Origin: Xanthomonas sp. NCPPB 1128
GTDB lineage: Bacteria; Pseudomonadota; Gammaproteobacteria; Xanthomonadales; Xanthomonadaceae
Assembly (NCBI RefSeq): GCF_001043115.1
Contig: NZ_LFME01000011.1
Span: 49,696 to 113,695, forward strand
DNA: 64,000 nt
Reading direction: 5' to 3'
Part shown: piece by piece, positions 34,764 to 43,160 of the stretch
Position numbering within the stretch: position 1 is the first letter of the stretch
Layout: each line of letters opens with the position of its first letter
Translations under genes and position numbers: made by a program
Notes under the pieces: generated by a model
Told to the model about the DNA's origin: nothing
What the model saw: the letters and a program-made list of their open reading frames with translations, nothing else
The model's database searches: none

Positions 34764-37673
34764 ATGAATTGCAAGACCCATCGCTTGCGCGACGCGATCG
34801 CGTTCGCACTCGCCGCCGGCACCACCGCGCTGCTCAGCACCGGCGCGGCCGCGGCGCAGGACAGCTCCTCCAACGATGCGTCCAAGACCCTGGACACCAT
34901 CCAGGTCACCGGCTCGCGCGTTGCCCGCGTTGAAACCGAGACCGCCAGCCCGGTGGTCGTGATCGATCGCGCCGCGATCGAGCAGACCGGCAAGCTGACC
35001 CTCGGCGACCTGGTGCAGGAACTGCCGGCGATGTCCGGCGCGCCGGCCAGCCCGGCGGTCAACAACGGCGGCGGCGACGGCAAGTCCTCGGTCGACCTGC
35101 GCGGCCTCGGCGACGAGCGCGCCCTGCTGCTGGTCAACGGCCGTCGCGTCGTCAACAACGACGTCAACTCGATCCCCGCCAGCGCCGTGGAGCGCATCGA
35201 AGTGCTGACCAGCGGTGCCTCGGCCGTGTACGGTTCCGATGCCGTGGCCGGCGTGGTCAACTTCATCCTGCGCAAGGACTTCGAAGGCCTGGCGGTCACC
35301 CTCGACTACGGTCAGGCGACGCACCTGAGCGATGGCGCGCGCAGCGGCGGCTCGCTGACCTTCGGTCAGGTCGGCGATCGCGGCAACATCATGGTCGGCC
35401 TGAACTACAACAAGTTCGACGGCATCTCCTCTGCCAACCGCAAGTACTCCAAGGACGCGACCTACCTGTACAGCGGCGGGGTCACCGTGCTCGGCTCCAG
35501 CCGCAATCCGCGCGGCCGCATCACCGTGCCAACCGCGCTGCAGGCCCAGTACGGCGGCTGCTCCACCGTCACCCTGAAGCCCGGCGCGTCCGGCGCCTCG
35601 CAGGGCGATTACCGCTGCTACTCCGGCGCGACCGACTCCTTCAACTACCAGGCCACCAACCTGATCATGACGCCGCAGGAGCGCACCAACGCGTTCTTCC
35701 TGGCCAACTATCAGATCACCGACAGCATCAACGCCTTCGCCCAGGTCTACCACAACAAGACCAGCTCCAACTTCGCGATCGCGCCGCTGCCGTTCGACGC
35801 CCGTGGCGACAAGGTGGTGATTTCCGCCAACAACTTCTACAACCCGTTCGGCACCAACTTCGGCGCGACCGACGGCGCCCCGCCATACAACCAATTGCTG
35901 ACCCGCTTCACCTCGCTGGGCCAGCGCCGCTCCTACTACAGCACCGTGACCGACCAGGTCGTGGCGGGCCTGGAAGGCTTCGTCGGCGACAGTACCTGGA
36001 AGTGGGACGCGGCCATGAACTACGGCCACTACACCCGCGAGAACACCAGCTACGGCTACGTGTACTACGCCGGCCTGCGCGACGCGCTGGGTCCGTCGTT
36101 CCGCGACACCGATGGCGTGGTCAAGTGCGGCAGCGCCGGCGCGGTGATCGCCGGCTGCACCCCGCTGAACATCTTCAACATCAACGACCCGCAGACGATC
36201 GCGACCCTCGGCAAATACGAAGCGCGTCCGACCTACTCCAACACCTACCAGATGCGCAGCTTCGAAGCCAACGCCAACGGCGAGCTGTTCTCGCTGCCGG
36301 CCGGCGCCACGCAGCTGGCGGTGGGCGTGTCCTGGCGCGAGGAGTACCAGAAGAACGCGGTCGACTACATCGCCATCGCCAACGCGAACGGCAACTGCTT
36401 CATCTCGCAGGAAGCGTGCGGCACTCCGCTGAGCGGCAAGTACAACGTGAAGGAACTGTACGCCGAACTGTACGTTCCGCTGCTGTCCGAGGTCCCGTTC
36501 GCTCACTTGCTGGCGCTGACCCTGGGCTCGCGCTATTCGGATTACAACACCTTCGGCAACACCACCAACAGCAAGGTCCAGTTGGAATGGCGTCCGATCC
36601 AGAACCTGCTGCTGCGCGGCACGGTCGCCGAGGTATTCCGCGCCCCGACGATCGAGAACCTGTACGCCGGCGCCAGCGGCGATGCGCCGAACTTCACCGA
36701 CCCCTGCCTCGGCTACGGCCGTACCGGCACCGCGCGCAACCACGAAGCGGCGTGCGGCGCGGGCGCGGGTGCGACCGCCATTCCGGGCGCCACCGGCATC
36801 ACCCCGAGCGGCATGTCGCAGACCACCGGCGTGTGGTCGGGTTCGGTCGCTGCTGGCTTCGACCTGAAGCCGGAACAGGGCAAGTCGTTCGACTGGGGCG
36901 TGGTCTATGACCCGGAATGGCTGCCGGGCTTCTCGGCCAGCCTGGACTACTGGCGCCTGTACCTGAACGACACGATCAACCGCGCCGATGCGCAGACCGT
37001 GGCCAACATCTGTTACAGCGATGAAAGCAGCCCGTTCTGCGGCTTCATCAACCGTTACTCCGACGGACAGGTGAACTTCATCCGCGAGCCGATCGTCAAT
37101 CTGGGCCGCCTGGATACCAAGGGTTGGGACCTGGCGCTGCGCTATCGCCTGCCGGAGACCGCCTGGGGTAGCTACACCTTCGGCCTGGACGGCACCTACA
37201 TCGCGCGCTACGACAACAAGACCAATCCGGACGATCCGGCGGGCGTGGTGAACCATATCGCCGGCACGTACAACAAGAGCTACGGCCTGTACTCGCGCGT
37301 CCGCGGCCGCCTGTTCGTGAACTGGCAGAAGGGTGACTTCGGCGCCAGCTGGCGTATCCGCTATGTTGGTCCGTTCGACGTCGGCAGTGCCGATCTCAGC
37401 CAGAAGGTCAGCGCGGATGCTGCTTGCGACCCGGTTAACGCGCCTCAGTACTGCGGTATCGTCAAGAGCTACGGCTCCTACTTCCTGCACAGCGTCAGCG
37501 TGAACTACGCGCTGCCGTGGTTCAATTCGAAGGTGGAAGTGGGCCTGGACAACGTGTTCGACAAGCAGCCGCCCATGCTGTATCAGAACAACGTGCTGAA
37601 CGCCAACACGGACGTGAACAGCTTCGACACCGTTGGCCGCTACCTGTGGGCTCGCTACAGCATGAGCTTCTGA
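34764..37673 (+). CDS. TonB-dependent outer-membrane receptor
   Basis: 969 residues. A signal peptide (to about residue 32, AAAAQ) is followed by a likely TonB box (LDTIQVTGSR), the plug domain (VVVIDRAAIEQTGKLTLGDL, LLLVNGRRVV, GSDAVAGVVNFILRKD) and a 22-strand barrel ending in the terminal Phe of YSMSF. Cysteines in extracellular-loop positions suggest disulfides. GGAGAG lies 8 bases before the ATG. The 170 bases between the previous terminator and the gene are AT-rich for this genome and probably hold the promoter. The substrate is unknown; the sulfotransferase and hydroxylase genes that follow a terminator downstream hint at a modified peptide or protein. Confidence 0.94.
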   Translation: MNCKTHRLRDAIAFALAAGTTALLSTGAAAAQDSSSNDASKTLDTIQVTGSRVARVETETASPVVVIDRAAIEQTGKLTLGDLVQELPAMSGAPASPAVNNGGGDGKSSVDLRGLGDERALLLVNGRRVVNNDVNSIPASAVERIEVLTSGASAVYGSDAVAGVVNFILRKDFEGLAVTLDYGQATHLSDGARSGGSLTFGQVGDRGNIMVGLNYNKFDGISSANRKYSKDATYLYSGGVTVLGSSRNPRGRITVPTALQAQYGGCSTVTLKPGASGASQGDYRCYSGATDSFNYQATNLIMTPQERTNAFFLANYQITDSINAFAQVYHNKTSSNFAIAPLPFDARGDKVVISANNFYNPFGTNFGATDGAPPYNQLLTRFTSLGQRRSYYSTVTDQVVAGLEGFVGDSTWKWDAAMNYGHYTRENTSYGYVYYAGLRDALGPSFRDTDGVVKCGSAGAVIAGCTPLNIFNINDPQTIATLGKYEARPTYSNTYQMRSFEANANGELFSLPAGATQLAVGVSWREEYQKNAVDYIAIANANGNCFISQEACGTPLSGKYNVKELYAELYVPLLSEVPFAHLLALTLGSRYSDYNTFGNTTNSKVQLEWRPIQNLLLRGTVAEVFRAPTIENLYAGASGDAPNFTDPCLGYGRTGTARNHEAACGAGAGATAIPGATGITPSGMSQTTGVWSGSVAAGFDLKPEQGKSFDWGVVYDPEWLPGFSASLDYWRLYLNDTINRADAQTVANICYSDESSPFCGFINRYSDGQVNFIREPIVNLGRLDTKGWDLALRYRLPETAWGSYTFGLDGTYIARYDNKTNPDDPAGVVNHIAGTYNKSYGLYSRVRGRLFVNWQKGDFGASWRIRYVGPFDVGSADLSQKVSADAACDPVNAPQYCGIVKSYGSYFLHSVSVNYALPWFNSKVEVGLDNVFDKQPPMLYQNNVLNANTDVNSFDTVGRYLWARYSMSF

Positions 37674-37704
37674 GTTCGCTCAGTCCGCTCCTGACGTAAC
37701 GACG

Positions 37705-37741
37705 AGGGCCGCGCGACGCATTCGCGCGGCCCTCTTTTTTG
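37705..37741 (+). terminator. Rho-independent terminator after the TonB-dependent receptor gene
   Basis: An 11-bp stem AGGGCCGCGCG/CGCGCGGCCCT with a 7-base loop followed by CTTTTTT. The sulfotransferase gene starts 11 bases later, so read-through may matter. Confidence 0.92.
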
Positions 37742-37751
37742 GCAGACCCGA

Positions 37752-39590
37752 ATGGACGCTCCACACCTGCAACACGCGATCGATCTCATCGAACAAGGCC
37801 GGGCCGACGCGGCAAGCGACCTCTGCCGGCAGGCGCTGGCCGCAGCGCCGCACGATCCCGGCTGGCACACGCTGCTGGCGATGGCGCTGCAGCAGAGCGG
37901 CGACGTGGCCGCCGCTGCCGCGCACTACCGCACCCTGACCCGCCTGCAGCCGCAGGAGTCGGCGCACTGGGCCAATCTGGGGATGGCGCTGCGCACTCTT
38001 GGCGAACACGCCGACGCCGATCAGGCCTACCGCCAGGCGCTCGCCCTGGCACCGCAGACCTATCACTATCTCGTCGACCATGGCCTGCTGTTGCTGGACA
38101 TGGGCGACATCGCGCATGCGCGACACCGCCTGCTGGACGCGGTCGACCTAGATCCGGCGCAACCGGAAGCGCGCATCCACGCCGCCATCGCCTGCTTCGA
38201 ATGCGGTGATGCGCAACGCGCCGCCGCCCTGCTCCCGCCGCCCGCACTGTGGCCGCACTTGCCCGACGACCTGCGCGAGGACCTGGCCGGTGCGCTGATC
38301 CAGGTCGGCAGAACCGACGAAGCCGAGGCCTTGCTGTCGCAGACGCCGCATGGCCAGGCGCCGTCGCTTTCCAACCTGATCCGCCTGGCGCAACTGCACG
38401 AACGCACCAACCGCATCGGCCAGGCCGAGGCGCTGTGGCAGCAGGCGAGCGCCATCGCCGTGCAGGAGGACCGGCAGAGCCGCATCGACCTGCTGCAACT
38501 GCAGTCGGCGCTGGCGCTGCGCCGCAAGGACTACGCCGCCGCGCGCGACGCCACTGTCGAATTGCTTGCGCTGCGGCCGCAGGTGCAGATCGAAGCCAAT
38601 GCCTATTTTGCGCTGGCCGGCATCGACGACAAGCAGGGCGAGCCTGCCGCGGCGATGGCCATGCTGGAGAAGGCGCATGCGCTCCAGTTCAAGCTCGCCG
38701 CCGAGACCATGCCGGACATCGCCCACTCCGGCGAAGAACCGCTGCAGATCTCCAGCCTGTGGCTGGAGACTCCATTCGCAGCGGACACACGCGGCACGGC
38801 ACCGGACAGCGACGCATCGCCGGTGTTCATCGTCGGCTTTCCCCGGTCGGGCACCACGATGCTGGAACAGATGCTCGATGCGCATCCGCGCTACGCGTCG
38901 ATGGACGAGCGCGCGATCCTGCAGCGCTGCATCGAATGGATGGAAGCGCAGGGCAAGCGCTACCCCTACGACCTGGACGCGCTGGACCAGGACCAGGTCG
39001 CGGCGATGCGCCAGGTGTACTGGGCGGAGGTAGCCAAGGTCACCACCCTGGCCCCGGGCCAGCAACTGGTCGACAAGAACCCGCTGAACATGTTGCGCCT
39101 GCCGGTGATCATGCGCATGTTCCCCGACGCCAAGATCATTCTCGCCCTGCGCCACCCCTGCGACGTGCTGTTGAGCTGCTACATGCAGAACTTCCGCTCG
39201 CCCGCCTTCATGGTGCTGTGCTCCACGCTCGAGCGCCTGGCCAAGAGCTACGTGAACGCGATGCGCTTCTGGATCCACCACCAGGCGCTGCTGCAACCGC
39301 AGTTGCTGATCCTCAAGTACGAGGAAACGGTGGCCGATTTTCCTGCGCAAGTGCAGCGCATCGGCGACTTCCTGGGCATCGACCAGGCCGGGTTCCTGGC
39401 CGATTTCGCGCAACATGCCGCACGCAAGGGCTACATCAGCACCCCCAGCTACGCGCAAGTGGTGGAACCGGTGAACCAGCGCGCGGTGGGGCGCTGGCAT
39501 CCCTACGCGCCCTGGCTGGCCAGCGCGCTGCCGATCCTGCAGCCGGTGGCCGCGCACTGGGGCTACGACCTGGAAGCACCTGCCCCATGA
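37752..39590 (+). CDS. TPR-repeat sulfotransferase (Sulfotransfer_3 / TPST-like)
   Basis: 612 residues. The N-terminal half (to about 340) is made of tetratricopeptide repeats (WANLGMALRTLGEHADADQA and similar). The C-terminal half is a PAPS-dependent sulfotransferase with 5'-phosphosulfate loop FIVGFPRSGTTML (359-371), the following LDAHPRYASMDERA, which resembles tyrosylprotein sulfotransferases, and the 3'-phosphate motif region ALRHPCDVLLSCYMQNF. A TPR-enzyme fusion fits a protein or peptide acceptor. There is no signal peptide. Its stop overlaps the 2OG-oxygenase start by 4 bases, so the two enzymes are made together. No promoter is obvious in the 11 bases behind the receptor terminator. 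Confidence 0.9.
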   Translation: MDAPHLQHAIDLIEQGRADAASDLCRQALAAAPHDPGWHTLLAMALQQSGDVAAAAAHYRTLTRLQPQESAHWANLGMALRTLGEHADADQAYRQALALAPQTYHYLVDHGLLLLDMGDIAHARHRLLDAVDLDPAQPEARIHAAIACFECGDAQRAAALLPPPALWPHLPDDLREDLAGALIQVGRTDEAEALLSQTPHGQAPSLSNLIRLAQLHERTNRIGQAEALWQQASAIAVQEDRQSRIDLLQLQSALALRRKDYAAARDATVELLALRPQVQIEANAYFALAGIDDKQGEPAAAMAMLEKAHALQFKLAAETMPDIAHSGEEPLQISSLWLETPFAADTRGTAPDSDASPVFIVGFPRSGTTMLEQMLDAHPRYASMDERAILQRCIEWMEAQGKRYPYDLDALDQDQVAAMRQVYWAEVAKVTTLAPGQQLVDKNPLNMLRLPVIMRMFPDAKIILALRHPCDVLLSCYMQNFRSPAFMVLCSTLERLAKSYVNAMRFWIHHQALLQPQLLILKYEETVADFPAQVQRIGDFLGIDQAGFLADFAQHAARKGYISTPSYAQVVEPVNQRAVGRWHPYAPWLASALPILQPVAAHWGYDLEAPAP

Positions 39591-40153
39591 AAGCGCTGAG
39601 CGACTACATCCGCAGCTACGACGACGCGCTGCCCGTCGCGTTCTGCCAACAGTTGATCGACGGGTTCGAAGCGTCCCGCGCGCATCACCTGCGCAACGGC
39701 AGCACGCTCCACGCCGCGCTCGGCGAGAGCAACTGGACCGAGCTGGATATCGGCAAGCTGGCCGATCCGGCCTTTCTCGGCTTCTTCCTGGACCGGATCG
39801 AACGCTACCTGGCCCGTTACAACCAGGAACTGGGCCTGACCCTGCCCATTCCGTACCGGCCGACCATCGACCGACTGATCCTGAAGAAGTACCAGGTGGG
39901 CGGCACCGATCGCTTCCAGCCGCACTTCGACGCGCTCGACGCGGTCTCGGAACGCTACCTGGTGTTCCTGTGGTACCTCAACGACGTCGACGAAGGCGGA
40001 ACCACACGCTTCTGCGACCTCGACGTGGAAACCGCTCCCCGCGCCGGCAGGCTGCTGATGTTCCCGCCCTACTGGATGTACCAGCACGTCGGCGAGCCGC
40101 CGGTATCCAACGACAAGTACATCCTGTCGACCTATCTCATGTTCAAGCGCTGA
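39587..40153 (+). CDS. 2OG-Fe(II) oxygenase, prolyl 4-hydroxylase-like
   Basis: 188 residues. The double-stranded beta-helix core shows the iron triad His113-x-Asp115 (FQPHFDALD) and His167 (YQHVGEPP), with Lys177 (NDKYILSTYL) as the 2-oxoglutarate ligand; FLWYLNDVDEGGTTRF is the classic P4Hc strand pair. Such enzymes hydroxylate prolines or related side chains in proteins and peptides. It is translationally coupled to the TPR-sulfotransferase (ATGA), which suggests that both act on the same substrate. The substrate is not in sight. Confidence 0.9.
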   Translation: MKALSDYIRSYDDALPVAFCQQLIDGFEASRAHHLRNGSTLHAALGESNWTELDIGKLADPAFLGFFLDRIERYLARYNQELGLTLPIPYRPTIDRLILKKYQVGGTDRFQPHFDALDAVSERYLVFLWYLNDVDEGGTTRFCDLDVETAPRAGRLLMFPPYWMYQHVGEPPVSNDKYILSTYLMFKR

Positions 40154-40196
40154 GCGTCGCTGCGAACTCCAACACACGCGCCGCGGCGGGCGCCGC

Positions 40197-41489
40197 TCAC
40201 ACGCCAGCGCGCAGATTGAACGCGCCGATCGTCTCGACCAGGTGCCGCAGCGCCAGCGTCTCGGCCTCGTCCAGATCCGGGTGCCAGGTGTCCAGGATCG
40301 TCACCACCCGCACCCGATCGCTGTGGTTCCAGGCCTGGTGCAGGCAGGTATCGTTGAAGGTGACCAGGCGCCCGACCTCCCAGGCATGCGCGATGCCGCC
40401 CACCTCGAGTGCGCAGTCCGGCGGCACGATCAACGGCAGGTGGGTCACGACGCGCGCGTTGGTCACGCCGTAATGCGGCTTGATCGTGGTGCCGGGCGCC
40501 AGGATCGAGAACAACACCTCCGGCGCATGCCCGTCGATCCGCGTCAACGGCACCTGCGCCAACGCGGCCGCCGTGCGCGGGCAGAGCTGCAGGTTCTCCG
40601 AATGGGCCTGCCCGTGTCGGTAGAAGAAATACGCGTCCCAGGCGCCGTCGCCACGCTCGCCGACGAGGTAGTCCTGCGGCGACGCACCGTTGCTGAAATC
40701 CAGGAACGGCTGCACCGACTGCCGCGACGCGAGGACCTGCTGCGCCTCCTCGACGATGCCGGCGGTAGCGTCCTGCAGGCGGTCGTGCCAGGGGAATCGT
40801 GCTGCTCCTAGATAAGGCGACGGATCCAGCTCCGGGATGTACAGGAAGGTCGGATGCTGGCCATCATCCGCCGGCCGTGGCTGCAGGCCGAGGTAGATGC
40901 GCAAGGCCGCCATCACCCGGCGCAGCGCTGGCTCGCCGAAACGATCCAGCAACGGCTGGATCGCGGCGACAAACAGCGCGTGCCGCCCCTGATCGATCCG
41001 CTGCATCGCGGCGACCACGCGCGCCTGCAGTTCCGGAGCGGTACTGTTCTGATCGAGCCAGCGCCCCTTTGCCTGCGCCGTGCGCACCGCCGCGAAATAC
41101 ATCGGCAGGGCATCGTCGTGCCGCCCCAGCGCATCCAGGCTTTCGGCGTACCACAACCGCACCAGGAACGCGTCGGCGGCCAGTTGCAAGGCGTGCTCGA
41201 ACGCGGGCACGGCCTGCGCATGCGCACCGAGCCGGGCCAGGCAGATCGCACCTCGACTCCATGCCTCCGCACTGGGTTCGGCCGCGGCCACCAGCGCCCA
41301 GGCCTGTGCGGCACGCGCGAATGCGCCGCTGTCCATCAGCAGCAGCGCATGCGCACGGCGCAGCGCCAGATCGGCGGGCGCAACGTCCAAGGCGCCCTCG
41401 CACAGCGCATCGGCGGCCCGGTAGTCGCCCTCGGCCACGTGCCGATGCACGGCCTCCAGCGTGTCGGCGGCGGCCGGCACCTGCGCCAT
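40197..41489 (-). CDS. TPR protein with aspartyl/asparaginyl beta-hydroxylase domain
   Basis: 430 residues. Residues 5-160 form TPR-like helical pairs (HVAEGDYRAADALCEGALDV, AFARAAQAWALVAAAEPSAE). The C-terminal domain is AspH (PF05118): GTTIKPHYGVTN, VVTHLPLIVPPDCALEVGG, VGRLVTFNDTCLHQAWNHS and RVRVVTILDTWHPDL carry the His iron ligands and the 2-oxoglutarate-binding Arg. It should be a cytoplasmic Fe(II)/2OG hydroxylase of protein Asp/Asn or of a small-molecule mimic. Its start overlaps the tetR stop by one base. It is convergent with the sulfotransferase-oxygenase pair, 43 bases away. Confidence 0.9.
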   Translation of the reverse strand: MAQVPAAADTLEAVHRHVAEGDYRAADALCEGALDVAPADLALRRAHALLLMDSGAFARAAQAWALVAAAEPSAEAWSRGAICLARLGAHAQAVPAFEHALQLAADAFLVRLWYAESLDALGRHDDALPMYFAAVRTAQAKGRWLDQNSTAPELQARVVAAMQRIDQGRHALFVAAIQPLLDRFGEPALRRVMAALRIYLGLQPRPADDGQHPTFLYIPELDPSPYLGAARFPWHDRLQDATAGIVEEAQQVLASRQSVQPFLDFSNGASPQDYLVGERGDGAWDAYFFYRHGQAHSENLQLCPRTAAALAQVPLTRIDGHAPEVLFSILAPGTTIKPHYGVTNARVVTHLPLIVPPDCALEVGGIAHAWEVGRLVTFNDTCLHQAWNHSDRVRVVTILDTWHPDLDEAETLALRHLVETIGAFNLRAGV

Positions 41490-42100
41490 CAGCCGGGAAT
41501 CAAGGTCACGATGACGTGTTCGACGTAGGCCTCGAAGTCCTCGCGCGCCTGCTTGGGCTGGTGCAGTTGCAGCGACAGCTGCAGGAAGCCGACGTAGGCG
41601 GCATAGGCCAGGCGTGCGCGATGCTGCGCGTCGGTGCGGCTGAGCCCGGCCTGGCGGAACGAGGCGATCAGGTACTCCATGCGCCGCTGCGAAACCCGGT
41701 CGATCACCGGCCGCACCGCGGGATGATCGAGCGCCTTCAGCAACTCGCTGTAGATGATGTGCGGCTTGACCTCGTGCGCGACCAGCTGGAACAGCGCGCG
41801 CAGCCGTGTGCGCGGATCCGGCACCTCTTCCAGGCTGCCGAACACCTGTTGCTGTTCGACCAGTTCCCAGCGCTCCAGCGCGGCCTGCAGCAGCGCATCG
41901 CGCGAGGGGAAATGCCAGTAGAAGCTGCCCTTGGTCACGCCCAGGCGCCGCGCCAGCGGTTCCACCGCCACCGCGCTCACGCCCTGTTCGGCGATCAGGT
42001 CCAGGGCGGCCTGCGCCCAGTCTTCGGCACTGAGCCGGTTGTTGCGGCCACCGCCGGAAGCGGCGCCGTCGTCGGAGGAAGGAGCGGGCGCGGTATTCAT
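41489..42100 (-). CDS. TetR family transcriptional regulator
   Basis: 203 residues from the ATG at 42100. After a 22-residue Ser/Gly-rich tail the helix-turn-helix is textbook (WAQAALDLIAEQGVSAVAVE, LARRLGVTKGSFYWHFPSRD). The C-terminal ligand-binding domain is helical and of unknown specificity. It is divergent from the hydrolase-fadE operon; two palindromes with the same half-site (AACCATAC / GTATGGTT) lie in the shared region, so it most likely represses that operon. A further half-site AACCATAC at 42111-42118 in its own leader suggests autorepression. The fatty-acid context makes an acyl-CoA-type ligand plausible, which is inference. Confidence 0.92.
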   Translation of the reverse strand: MNTAPAPSSDDGAASGGGRNNRLSAEDWAQAALDLIAEQGVSAVAVEPLARRLGVTKGSFYWHFPSRDALLQAALERWELVEQQQVFGSLEEVPDPRTRLRALFQLVAHEVKPHIIYSELLKALDHPAVRPVIDRVSQRRMEYLIASFRQAGLSRTDAQHRARLAYAAYVGFLQLSLQLHQPKQAREDFEAYVEHVIVTLIPG

Positions 42101-42187
42101 CCGTGGATTTAACCATACGGGGACGTCGGTTGCAGTATGTGGCCTCCGCGCGGCGGGCGCAAACGCCCGGCAGCATTGGCTTTTTGC

Positions 42188-42245
42188 ACCCATACTGCAT
42201 CGTATTGACATGCCGCGCAGGGCAACCATACTATCTCGTATGGTT
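42188..42245 (+). promoter_or_regulatory. Promoter and double TetR operator of the hydrolase-fadE operon
   Basis: -35 TTGACA (42205-42210) is followed by a -10 as CATACT (42227-42232) or TACTAT (42229-42234). Palindrome 1 AACCATAC-N6-GTATGGTT (42224-42245) is perfect and covers the -10 and the start codon; palindrome 2 ACCCATAC-N6-GTATTGAC (42188-42209) covers the -35. The centres are 36 bases apart. Transcription should begin at about the ATG (42240), implying a leaderless mRNA. Confidence 0.78.
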
Positions 42246-43160
42246 TCAGCTTCCACCACCGTCACGCATGCCGTCTCGTCCACCCTCCCGGGCGCGGGCG
42301 AGTTGGCGCTGGCCGCGACCGTCACCGGTCCCGGCGAGGCGGGATCGGTGCTGTTCGCGCATGGTTTCGGCCAGACCCGGCACGCCTGGTCGGCAACGGC
42401 GGCGGCGCTGCAGGCGCACGGCTACCGCAGCGTCGCCTACGACGCGCGCGGGCATGGCGATTCCGCACGCAACCCGGCCGACCTGCCCTATCGCGGTGAG
42501 CAGTTCACCGACGATTTGATCGTGGTCGCCGGCGAGATGTCGCCGCCACCGGTACTGGTCGCCGCCTCGATGGGCGGACTGTTCGGGCTGATCGCCGAAT
42601 CGCGCTGGCCGGGCCTGTTCCGGGCGATGGTGCTGGTGGACATCACCCCGCGCTGGCAGCCGGCCGGGGTCGAGCGCATCCTCGCCTTCATGACCGCGCA
42701 CCCGCAGGGCTTCGCCAGCCTGGACGACGCCGGCGACGCGATCGCCGCGTATCTGCCGCAGCGTGCACGCAAGTCGCCGGAGGCGCTGCGCAGCGTGCTG
42801 CGCCAGCACGCCGACGGCCGCTGGTACTGGCACTGGGATCCGCGCCTGGTCGAGGAACTGGCGCGCGACAGCGACCAGCACCAGGGCGCGATCGCGCAGG
42901 CCGCGGCGCAGGTGCAGTGTCCACTGCTGTTGATCAGCGGCGGCCGCAGCGACCTAGTCACGCCACAGACCATCGAAGAGTTCCTGTCGCTGGTGCCGCA
43001 TGCGCAGCACGCGCATCTGCCCGAGGCCACGCACATGCTGGCCGGCGACGACAACGCCGCATTTACCGCCACTGTGTTGCACTATCTGGACGCCCTGCCA
43101 CCGGCCTGCGCCGGCGCATCGTCCGCCGTCACCGAGTACCTCCCCGGAGCACGCCCATGA
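42240..43160 (+). CDS. Alpha/beta hydrolase
   Basis: 306 residues from the ATG at 42240, which lies inside the TetR operator and has no ribosome-binding site. The fold shows VLFAHGFGQTRHAW (oxyanion HG), YDARGHGDS, the nucleophile elbow VAASMGGLFG, the acid near ISGGRSDLVT and the final His in EATHMLAGDD. It resembles esterases/peroxidases of the epoxide-hydrolase group; an acyl-thioester or ester substrate is plausible because it is coupled (ATGA) to fadE. Confidence 0.9.
   Translation: MVSASTTVTHAVSSTLPGAGELALAATVTGPGEAGSVLFAHGFGQTRHAWSATAAALQAHGYRSVAYDARGHGDSARNPADLPYRGEQFTDDLIVVAGEMSPPPVLVAASMGGLFGLIAESRWPGLFRAMVLVDITPRWQPAGVERILAFMTAHPQGFASLDDAGDAIAAYLPQRARKSPEALRSVLRQHADGRWYWHWDPRLVEELARDSDQHQGAIAQAAAQVQCPLLLISGGRSDLVTPQTIEEFLSLVPHAQHAHLPEATHMLAGDDNAAFTATVLHYLDALPPACAGASSAVTEYLPGARP

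Noticed and set aside
37752..41489. RaxST-RaxX type sulfated peptide locus proper
   Set aside because: No RaxX-like small frame or rax secretion genes are present, and the sulfotransferase is a much longer TPR fusion.
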